DNA of 64,000 nucleotides, taken from contig SSNP01000093.1 of assembly GCA_006937955.1 (NCBI GenBank), positions 1,331,768-1,395,767 on the forward strand, read 5' to 3'. Below the pieces are notes generated by a model. That model was given only the letters and a program-made list of their open reading frames with translations, was not told the DNA's origin and made no database searches. The stretch comes from Pachypanchax playfairii (lineage: Eukaryota; Chordata; Actinopteri; Cyprinodontiformes; Aplocheilidae). The translations under genes were made by a program, and so were the position numbers. Shown piece by piece: positions 25,692 through 37,600 of this stretch (within the stretch, counting starts at the first letter, position 1; every line of letters begins with the position of its first letter).

Positions 25692-28600
25692 GGTGACTGC
25701 TCAGGCCCTGTGTCGATTGGCTGTGTTGCAGGTGACGCTCAATCCTACATCCTGTTCTGTGACTTCTTTGACCGAATCATTGAAGCGTATCATGAACACA
25801 AGATCAAAAGCCAAACACCAGAGAGTGACTTCAACTATGACAACTTAAAGGTAGCAGGTCCACATACTACTTAAGTTCTGGTTTGATGTTTATATATCCA
25901 CACCTATTAAAATAAAGAAAAACTGAAAACCTTTTTTTTAAAGACAACTGGACTTCTTCTATTTCTTGAAAATGTTTAACCTCTCATCTGAAAGTTCTGG
26001 TCATAGTTTGGGAGTTCCAGGTTTCAAAGTTGTTTCTTTTCAAAAAGTCCTTTTTTTGAGAACGTTTTGGATTGTGAAGTCCTGGATGACTGAGAATCTA
26101 CTCAAACATGTCTGAGTCTTTGTTTTGGATGAGTGCTTTATTTGTCCCTGTGTTTTCTGTGAGATAGGTTTTGATACTTAGGCGATGATTACATTTCAGA
26201 GTTGTTCTTGTCATTGTATCTGTGTTTCTAGCATCTAATTTCACTATCTGCTCCATGTTGCAATCAGCACATCTGTGGCTACTGATCAATCACCATCCCA
26301 GTACATGTACTCTCTGTTTCTTTAACTTTATCTCTGTGAGATCCACTATTTATAGTTTTCTTTTTAATCCTATTTCCATGTTTACAAATCTTTGTGAGTT
26401 TGTTTACACATGTAGGGAGCTGAGGACTTGGACAGGTCTTATGCTGTGCGCTGTCAGGTCAGTGTGGTTCGAGGTATTGAGGACTTCTGTTTTCCAACAC
26501 ACTGCAGTAGAGGAGAGCGCAGACGGCTCCTCTTGTTCGCTAGAAGAGGTACTACTTATCTCCATTTCAGCATCTTATTAATGTGAAGTGGTGCAGTCTC
26601 AACATTTTAACTTGAACACTTTTCTGCCTAAAGGTTCCATCAGATATTGTGAGAACATTTACAATAGTTTTTGTCACAAGGATTAAAATACTTGTGTAGC
26701 AACCTAAACATCATGTTTACTGTTCATTGCAGAGTTCTGTACTGAAGGTTTGGAAGATCATTTAAAAAGGAATACAAATATAAAAGTTGTTAATCTTCTT
26801 TGTCACCTCTTTCACCATCTTTTGATTCTGAACACACTGGAGTTCGTGAGCGGTGTCTTTCAGTTTGTATGTTTTTACATCTGAACTCATTAGGAGCTCC
26901 TTCAGAACTCACTGCCTATGATTATATTATTATATAATTATAATTAATCAGATTATATTATTTCTAGCAAGAGGAACTAAAAACAGCTACACTTAAACAA
27001 AAAACACTGACCAGTGTTTCCTGTCTGTTTCAGCTCTGCAGCAGCTAGAAGAGGAACTTCCAGGCCATTTCTTCTTATTGGAGGAGCTGAACCAGGAGCA
27101 GCAGATAGAGCTGAACCTGAACCCTCCATCTTCCCTGCAGCTTCGTACTGGTGTAGCACGAGACTGGCCTGATGCCAGGGCAGTTTGGTTAGTCTAGTTT
27201 CTCTGATGTCTAAGGAGAGGTAGAGCAAGTAAGCATCAGATTAAAACCCATGTTTACATATATTATAGGCTGTAATTTGATGCTAAAAAACAATGATTCT
27301 CGAGTCAACAAACAACAACAAACACTTTCAGCTATATTAATACAAAAGCTGTCTTGTTCAGCCATTAGCACTAAACTGGAGTTTGAGGTAAACATTTTAA
27401 GTGTTAGAGTCAGTGGGAGGGACAAATGTTTAATGCTGTAATAAAGTTTCATGCAGGGTGAGTAAGGATGGAAGCTTAAAGGTCTTGGTCAACATGGAGG
27501 ACCATCTCAAGCTGGTGTCAGTGCGTGATGATGCCAATGTGACTGAAGCCTTTAAATCTATCTACATCAACCTGCAAAAGGTCAGTAATAGTTTCTCTAG
27601 CATTTACAAAATAAAATTGAAACTCAGGATATCATCAGATCTCTAATCTGCAACAATTACCGTCTGTTTAAATTCATTTATAATCATCAACATCTTTTTT
27701 CTTTAACCAACCAAATATTTAGAAAATTTAAAGAGAAGAGTTTATTTGTTACATATTTAAAGCTTTTTTTTTATCAAGAGATGATGTATCTGAAACACTG
27801 TTACTAATGATGGACAATTCACTTGAGCAGACTGCAGTCTGATCAGTTTCATGGCCAGTTCTGTGCCATCAGTCAGACAGAGTAACCAAAATTAAAACAA
27901 AAGGAAAAATCTACAGTTAGATTTACTGTAATAATAATGATTCCACCATGACATGATACATTAGGAACTAATTATCACTACTGACTCACAACTTGTCTGA
28001 ATACAATTCTAATCAAATTTTGTTTGGTGATGATGAACATGTAAATTATGACTCCATCCATCCATCCATCCATCCATCCATCCATCCATCCATCCATCCA
28101 TCCATCCATCCATCCATCCATCCATCCATCCATCCATCCATCCATCCATCCATCCATCCATCCATCCCTGGTTGCGGGTACAACATACTCTTGAAAAATC
28201 ATTTGTGAATCCGTTTGAAAGGAAATATAGTTCTGAAAAAAAAATCATGGAATAGATTCTTTGAATTTAGTTACAGCATTTTCTGATAAACATCAGGGGT
28301 AATTATATTTCTATCTGGGGCTGTGAAGTTTGTGAAGTTTGTCATTATGAACACAAAGGCTAACAGTATTTCCTAAATACTATTAGCTGCTCACTCTCTA
28401 CAGACCATAAGTTAGAACACAATCAAGGGTATGATGAAGATGGTGAGTTGGTTTGTGGACATTTTGGGGAAAAAACTGTTGAATCTAAAAGATAAGTAAA
28501 TGCTATATTTAGACTATCATCTTCAACATCAACATGAATATTGAAATACTCTGCTATAATGACTTTATCATTTTTTTAATAATAAATCTGATAAAAAGTA

Positions 28601-31600
28601 TATAAATTCAGACAGAAACTCAAAATAAGGTTAGATGATATACAAAAACTAATAAAATAGATCTTTTCTGATCTCCAATTATGGTGCAAGCTGAGGTTCA
28701 TAAATTCAAAAGAATTGTAACTAATTGAGATAATCAATAGACCTGACTGGAAAATAGCTGCTACTCCTCCTCAACCTGTTGCTGAAGGAACATGAACGTT
28801 TAAATAGGAGTTGATTCATTAATACTAACATGATCCTCCTGCTGCAGCAGGTTTCTATAAGACTAAATAATCAATAATGATGATCAGTCATCAAATGGTA
28901 AATGTCCTGTACAGCACTTTTCTAGTCTTAAAAAAGTGCTTATTTGTGTTTAAAAGTGTTTATTTTAATCAGATTTTCATGAGTTACTGTCAAATTTGAT
29001 TTCGTTTTAGTTGATTTGAACGCCTGGAGGAGCAAAGAATTAGACAGTGTAAGCCAGATAAACAGGAAGTGATACATCATGCTTTACTGTAAACGTCAGT
29101 GTTACAGTGGGGCAAAAAAGTATTTAGTCAGCCACCAATTGTGTAAGTTCTCCCACTTAAAAAGATCAGAGAGGCCTGTAATTTTCATCATAGGTATACC
29201 TCAACTATGAGAGACAAAATGAGGAAAAAAAATCCAGAAAATCACATTGTCTGATTTTTAAAGAATTTATTTGCAAATTATGGTGGAAAATAAGTATTTG
29301 GTCACCTACAAACAAGTAAGATTTCTGGCTTTTACAGACCTGTAACTTCTTTAAGAGGCTCCTCGGTCCTCCACTCGTTACCTGTATTAATGGCACCTGT
29401 GTGAACTCGTTATCAGTATAAAAGACACATGTCCACAACCTCAAACAGTCACGCTCCAAACTCCACTATGGCCAAGACCAAAGAGCTGTCAAAGGACACC
29501 AGAAACAAAATTGTAGACCTTCACCAGGCTGGGAAGACTGAATCTGCAATAGGTAAGCAGCTTGGTGTGAAGAAATCAACTGTGGGAGCAATTATTAGAA
29601 AATGGAAGACATACAAGACCACTGATAATCTCCCTCGATCTGGGGCTCCACGCAAGATCTCACCCCGTGGGGTCAAAATGATCACAAGAACGGTGAGCAA
29701 AAATCCCAGAACCACACGGAGGGACCTAGTGAATGACCTGCAGAGAGCTGGGACCAAAGTAACAAAGGCTACCATCAGTAACACACTACGCCGCCAGGGA
29801 CTCAAATCCTGCAGTGCCAGACGTGTCCCCCTGCTGAAGCCAGGACACGTCCAGGCCCGTCTGCGGTTTGCTAGAGAGCATTTGGATGATCCAGAAGAGG
29901 ATTGGGAGAACATCATATGGTCAGATGAAACCAAAATAGAACTTTTTGGTAGAAACTCAACTTGTCGTGTTTGGAGGGGAAAGAATGCTGAGTTGGATCC
30001 AAAGAACACCATACCTACTGTAAAGCATGGGGGTGGAAACATCATGCTTTGGGGCTGTTTTTCTGCAAGGGGACCAGGACGACTGATCCGTGTAAAGGAA
30101 AGAATGAATGGGGCCATGTATCGTAAGATTTTGAGTGAAAACCTCCTTCCATCAGCAAGGGCATTGAAAATGAGACGTGGCTGGGTCTTTCAGCATGACA
30201 ATGATCCCAAACACACCGCCCGGGCAACGAAGGAGTGGCTTCGTAAGAAGCATTTCAAGGTCCTGGAGTGGCCTAGCCAGTCTCCAGATCTCAACCCCAT
30301 AGAAAATCTCTGGAGGGAGTTGAAAGTCCGTGTTGCCCAGCGTCAGCCCCAAAACATCACTGCTCTAGAGGAGATCTGCATGGAGGAATGGGCCAAAATA
30401 CCAGCAACAGTGTGTGAAAACCTTGTGAAGACTTACAGAAAACGTTTGACCTCTGTCATTGCCAACAAAGGCTATATAACAAAGTATTGAGATTAACTTT
30501 TGTTATTGACCAAATACTTATTTTCCACCATAATTTGCAAATAAATTCTTTAAAAATCAGACAATGTGATTTTCTGGATTTTTTTCCCTCATTTTGTCTC
30601 TCATAGTTGAGGTATACCTATGATGAAAATTACAGGCCTCTCTGATCTTTTTAAGTGGGAGAACTTACACAATTGGTGGCTGACTAAATACTTTTTTGCC
30701 CCACTGTATATCACTTAGCCTAATGTAAAAATCTAAAATTTGATTTGCATCTGAAGTTCTCAGTTTTTTTTCAGGATTTCCAGCCCTTACTATTTCCTAA
30801 GAATAGTGTGAACTGTTATTTTAAATATTCTGGGATGCTCAAATAAGCAACTGACAAAAATCGATTAGGGAAACTTTTTAGGATCTGCGCTCACTGGAAG
30901 AGTTGCTGAGTCTTTGCATTCTTTCCCCTTATGTGTCCAGCTTGATGAGTACTTTAAAGAGCTGAAGCACCCATTCATCTGGAAACAGCAGCTTGGGTGG
31001 GTGACAAGCTCTCCAGCTGACATAGGAACTGGTCTCACCATCAATATATACCTCAAATTGCAACACCTTCCCAATCACAAGCGTGCCCAGGACGTCCTGA
31101 AGAGACTGAGGATTCACATGGACAAAACAGGTATTACGGATGCTCTTCAAAATTTGCCTGACTTTATACAGGGTTCCGTCTTCAAGTCAAACTCAGGTCT
31201 TTTTAGGACCTTTTTAAGACCATGTTTATCAAGTTTATTTCAAGTTCAAGTTTATTTATTTATAAAGCGCCAGTTCATGACAAAGTTATTTCAAGGCACT
31301 TCACAGAAAAATCAACCAGTTAATAATAAAACATTTTCTATCTAAGGAACCAGCCGATTGGGCTGAATTGAAAAAAATTAATCAATAAAAAAAAAAAATT
31401 AATACCTATTTCTTGGCCTATTTCACAGCAATAAAGAAAAATGAAATCCTTAAATTTCAGAACATTAATTTCTTCAACAAACAAAACCACATGTTAAATA
31501 TAAAAACATTCTAAAAATCTGTGGCTATTAACAAAATAAGCAAAGCTCATCATTCAGAAACATTAGAAATAAAGTCAACTCCTCCGGTCTGCACTCTGAC

Positions 31601-34600
31601 ATATACTTAATGTGCTTCACCAATTTGGCATGAGAGTCTGATGCCTTCAATCCCATTTCTCCACATTGAATCTATGAAGTGATTTGTTAAAATGGTGTGA
31701 AAATGAGTTGTTGGACACAGGGGTGGACTGAGACAATAATTCAGGCTGGGAACACAAGAGGGAGTTTGGTTGTATGCCTATTGATGTAAGCGTGTAAAAT
31801 AATAAAACAAAAGCCACACACAGCTTTTTCTGTTTCTTTCCTCTATGAAATAAATATTTTTGTTCTCCTGTAATAACCTGCTCAAATCACATAACCTAGA
31901 ATTCTATTTAATCTACTATTAAACTGGTAAATGTGCAGCCTACACGTTTACCAGTTTAGTAGTAGATTAAATAAAATAGGTCCCACCATCGTTCACCGAA
32001 ACCTGAGACTGATGCTATTACATGATGAAAAAGACCCTAAAATTAAATTTAAGTCTATTTTCCCAAAATATGAGCTGTAGTAAGATCAAGGGAAGACAGT
32101 TATGTGTATTGTGTCTTGTGTGGCACTACAACATGAAATGGTATATTTTTGACCCATTTTAATAATAAAACATCATTGGATTGAAAATAGCCCTTAATCC
32201 AAATCAGTTTGTGTAGCTGTGTGACAAAGTGGGTGAGAACTCCATTTGCCCCAGAGCTGGTGATGTTTCCAGTTAACCTTCTGTTTAAGATTTAGCCACA
32301 CCTTATTTGGGTTTCTGTAATTGGCAAACATTTACTATCCCGGGTTTGTTTATGTTTTGTACTTTTGCAGATTCTTTGTAACATCTTGGTTTGAATCAAT
32401 AGACAAGTTGGGGGGGGGGGGTAACCACATTTTATTTCGTCTGGGGTATTTGTATTATTTGAGCTCTTATCTTACTTACTTGTGTTCCAGAGGCAAAAGG
32501 AGGAAATGCTGCATCACTTCCTGTATTTATAGGTTCCTGTTGACGAGGTCACAGGAAGAGTCCAGTGAAGAGAGTCCTGGAAATCTAACTCACATTTTAA
32601 AGTGTATAGGATGTGATTGTGTATTTTAGAGTATTGTGAATGAGACATCTTTTGATATAGGCTTCTAGATTGTTAGGATATTAGTCTCAATGGTAAAAGT
32701 TTCTTCAGCTGTAACAATGGTACATTTCAGTGGAGACCATTTGGATAATTGGCTCCAGGTTATATAAGTAGAGGAGCTGAGAATAGAGGAGAAGGCCCAG
32801 GTCAGTGTAGCTGAGTGCACTGTTTTATTTTGAGTTAACATACTGTAAGTTGGTTATGTTTTTGTACCAACTTACTTTTGAGTTATTTTTGTAAATATTT
32901 TTTCACCATTTTTTTTGTAAATAAATCACTTGCTACACTGGAAAACATCTCTCCACCATCCTTCTTTGATCACTATGGCCAGGCTATCTTACATGTGGTG
33001 GCAGCGATTACTTCCAGGCCAATCAAGAAGCAATGGAGAAGATGGCTACCCAAGCTAAGAAGGGGTTTGTTCCAGAGGGTGATGCAGAACCACAAGATGC
33101 CAGTGACAAACAAGGGGCAGTAAGTGGTCAACATGCTGAGCAAGAAAATGTGGTTGAACTGACAAGACTTTTGCAATCTCTAAAGAAGCAGCAGGCTGAA
33201 CGCGATGCCAAGCTGGAGCAGGACCGCAAGCACCAGGAGGACAGATGGAGGCAAATCCGGCACCAGTTTGCACAGCTTCAACAGCAAATGCAGCAGCAGA
33301 GCCTGGATCATCAGCAGTCTGACCTTCAAGCATCAGCATCAGGTGCTTCAACGGATCAAAATCTGCAACCATCTTCTAGTCCTCATGACCAAAGCAGGCC
33401 TGACTCTGACCTACTGTAGTTCATCAGTCTGGTGGGACACAGCATGCGGCACTGGTGAGAAATTCTGGCTGGAAAGGGTCAAAAATGCAACCATACAATG
33501 AAGGTGAGGACATTGAACACTACTTAGTCACCTTTGAAAGAATTGCTCATGCATGCCAGTGGCCTCCAGATGAGTGGGCTCTTCACCTGGCCCCACTGCT
33601 AACTGGTAAAGCTCATGCGGCCTATGTAGCCATGGACATTAACGACACAATGGATTATGCAAAAGTAAAGTGTGCTGTCTTGCAGAAGTATGAAATCAGT
33701 GTTGACACCTATTGGATGAGGTTTCGTTCCAGTGGTTTTGTAGAAGGTGAGACCCCAAGCGAGCTTCAGGTTCGTCTGAGGGAGTTGTACATCAAGTGGA
33801 TGAACCCTGACGCCAAGTCGAAGGATGAAATTGGGGATGCCATTATCTTGGAGCCGTTTCTTAGGCCTCTGGATCCTGATCTACGAATGTGGGTTAAGGA
33901 GCGTAACCCAAAGACATCAAGGGAAGCAGTGGAACTGACCAAAGCTTTCATTTTAGCCCGTCGTCCATCAAAAGACTTCACTCAAGCTAAGTCTCTCTCC
34001 TATATGTCACCAACCAAGTCATTTGGTGAGCCTGACTCTAAGGTTAAGCACACAAGACAGAACTGGTATCTCACTGACCCTGCTAGATCTGAATTAAGGA
34101 ATAAACTGAATAAAGTATGTCATTTGTGTGGTCAAACAGGTCATCTTAAAGCTCAGAGCACAAGGATGTATGTGGGTAAAAACTACATGTGTTCAGTTTT
34201 ACAGACTGAAGACTCGGTTAAAAATGTATTCGAATGTCAGCAACATGAGCCTTCAATAGGGGTGAGATCTCCCAATCCTTCCAGAGCTAATAGGAAAATG
34301 TTCCAGTCAGAACAAAGATTTTGAAACTCTCCTGGCTGTTACAAATGGTAAATGGTAAATGTAAATGTCCTGTATTTGTATAGCGCTTTTCTAGTCATTT
34401 AGACCACTCAAAGCGCTTTCACACTACAAGTTTTACATTCACCCATTCACACAACCCGATATGTAAACCGGGGGGAGAGGGTAGGGGCTAACACTCACAC
34501 AACCCGATACGCAGATCGGGGGGCAACATGGGGTTCAGTGTCTTGCCCAAGGACACTTCGACATGTGGCGGTGGAAGCCGGGATCGATCCACCAACCTTC

Positions 34601-37600
34601 AAATTGGAGGACGACCGCTCTAACCACTGAGCCACAGCCGCCCCCACTGAGCCACAGCCGCCCCCAAGGTTACAAGGTTACCTTTTTACAAGGTCAAAAG
34701 CTAAGGACCAACAAGTCAATGGCCTGAGTTGGAGTGAGTTGCCCTTTGGAACTGTGGAGTTACCTCTTGAGTTTAGCACTCATAATAAAACCAAAAAAAG
34801 TAGGCGACAAAGAAGACATGAAAGGGTGAAGGGAACGAAAGTAGCTAAAAACACCTTAGATCCTTTAAGGTTGGAAGTTCTTCCCAGTACTAGTGAGGTC
34901 GCTAAACTACAAAAGGCAGATCCAACACTTTCACCTTTAATCACTCGGTGTGTACCTGAGTCAACTAAAGTGGAAGGGAAGCAGGAAGTGTTTGTGATTA
35001 AGGGGGATTTGTTGTATCGCCGTAGCCCCAGATTGGGGACCAGTTAGTAATTCCACAAAGTTTGAGATCTACCATTTTGAACTTGAGTCATTCCATTCCC
35101 TGGGCAGGAAACTTGGGGCAATCTAAAGCATTCTCTTGAATGGTTCCAATGTCTTATTGGCCCCAACAGTACAGTGGTGCTGTGAAATACTGTAAAGCCT
35201 GTCTACACTGCCAGTTAACAGCTTCAGGCAAGAAAACAGATAGGGCTCCGCTTATCAGTATACCCATCATTGAAACACCCTTTTCCCACATTGCTATGGA
35301 CATAGTTGGCCCATTGGAAAGAAGTAAAGCCGGTCATAGGTACATATTGGTAGTCTGTGACTATGCTACAAAATATCCTGAAGCGTTCCCCCTGAAGAAA
35401 ATAAAAGCCCGCCAGATTGTAAACTGCTTGGTTCAGTTGTTTTCACGAGTTGGAATCCCCAAAGAGATCATTACAGACCAGGGTACCAACTTCACATCAA
35501 AGCTACTCAAAGATGTGTACAGCTTATTTGGGATTCAAGGTGTTAGAACCAGTCCTTATCATCCACAGACAGATGGCCTCGTGGAGAGGTTCAACAAGAC
35601 CTTGAAGCCCATTCTCAGAAAGTTTGTGAATGACACAGGTTCAGATTGGGATCAATGGCTTCCATTTTTGTTGTTTGCCTACAGGGAGGTACCACAAACA
35701 TCTACTGGGTTTTCACCATTCCAGTTACTGTATGGGCATCGGGTTAGAGATCCAATGGATGTTCTTAAGGAAGCGTGGGAAGGTCCAATGGATGTTCTTA
35801 AGGAAGCGTGGGAAGGTCCTATGTCAGAGCAAAGGTGTTGTGAGCTCTCATATGTCCTTAAAATGAGAGAAAAACTCGAGCATTTTCAGGAGCTTGCTAA
35901 CAATAATCTAGCTCAAGCTCAGCAATGACAGAAGCTGAGGTACAGTATGACAAGGTGTCAAAACGAAGGGTGGGGCAGAAAGCTCTTCTTCTGTTACCAA
36001 CATCTGAGAGCAGTCTGCTTGCAAAGTGGCAGGGACCTTATGAAATCACAAGGAAGACCGGCCCAGTGACTTATGAACTTTATTTGCCGGATCAGCGAAA
36101 GACCCATTAAGTGTTCCATATCAATCTGTTGAAAGAGTGGACTGATCAACCATCTATTTTAACTTCTATGTGGGCATGCAGAGTAATGGAGGAGGAAGAG
36201 CCTCAAGAGCAGTACTTTCCTTCATCATCAGGGGACACTGTTTTACCAAATCTGGATCATTTGTCATGTGAAAGAAGGCAGCGGGTTCATGCACTGTTGA
36301 CTCAAGAACTCTTCAGTTCAAAGCCAGGTTGTACACACCTTGCTGAACATAAAATCACTCTTCATTCTCCAGATCAGCGGCCAATAAGAAATACTACATG
36401 TTGTATTCCTGCTAAACTACTGCCTGAACTGAATAGTGAGCTGGAAGAGTTGCAAGCTGCAGGAATAATTGAGCCTTCATTTAGTGAGTGGTGTATTCCT
36501 ATTGTGCTTGTCCCAAAGAAGGATGATTCCAAGTTTAGATTTTGTGTGAATTTTTCAAAACTAAATTCGGTGTCGGCTTTTGATCCGTATCCTATGCCAA
36601 GGGTTGACGAACTGATTGATCGCTTGGGACACGCTAACTTTTTGACAACCTTGGACCTGTGTAAAGGGTATTGGCAGGTTCCCTTGACAGAATCTTCAAA
36701 GGACCTTGCAACATTCAGAGTACCAAGTGGACGGTTCAGATTCACGGTGATGCCCTTTGGTTTGCATAGCGCACCGGCCACATTTCAGAGGTTGGTGGAT
36801 GAAGTTTTGAGAGGTGCAGACCGATATGCAGCAGCATATATTGATGATATTGTGGTCTTTAGTTGTACATGGGAAGATCATTTAAAACATCTTGCGGATC
36901 TGTTCCAACGCATTAAGGATGATGGACTTGTCATAAGTGCCACAGGCTGATGCCCAACTTTTCATCTCGAGCAGCAAAGTCAAAGTCAACTTTATTGTCA
37001 TCACTGCTACTGTATATACTGTACAGTACATAGAGAGACGAGATGACATGGCTCCAGTTATAACAAATATTACAATTATACAAACAGGCATATAAAATCA
37101 AAATATGTACACTCATTTAGCACAAGAAAATTGAAGAGAAAAAAATCGACGTAGGATGGTAAAAATTACTGTGGAATTTCAGCGTATGTGCAAATTTGCA
37201 TCAGATTGTGATTTACCATGTAGCAGCAAAGTCTGGTAGAGTGCAGTGGTGCAACTGGGTCCGGTAGTGTGTGTAAGGGAAAGGTGCGGTGGTGTAGTAG
37301 AGTGAATGGATGGAAAGGTGTGGTGGTGTAGTAGAGTGAATGGATGGAAAGGTGCGGTGGTGTAGTAGAGTGAATGGATTATTCATAGTCCAGTTGTGCG
37401 TGTGAGGGGAGAGTGCAGTGGTGCAACAGAGTCAGTTTGTTTCACAGTCTCGGTGTGTGTGTGAGGGGAAGTGTGATAGCCGGGAGTGAGTTCAGGAGTC
37501 TGATAGCTTGTGGAAAAAAGCTATTTTGCATCCTGGTCGATTGAGCCCTGATGCTGCAATAGCGTCTCTTGGATGGGAGGAGTGAAAACAGACTGTGTGA

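Noticed and set aside
25522..25874. Long frames rich in Cys-Val through the GT repeat
   Set aside because: They translate a microsatellite; only the 3' part overlaps the real creatine-kinase-like exon, which uses one specific frame.
27978..28248. Frames of repeated MDGW or HPSI
   Set aside because: Pure products of the CATC microsatellite.
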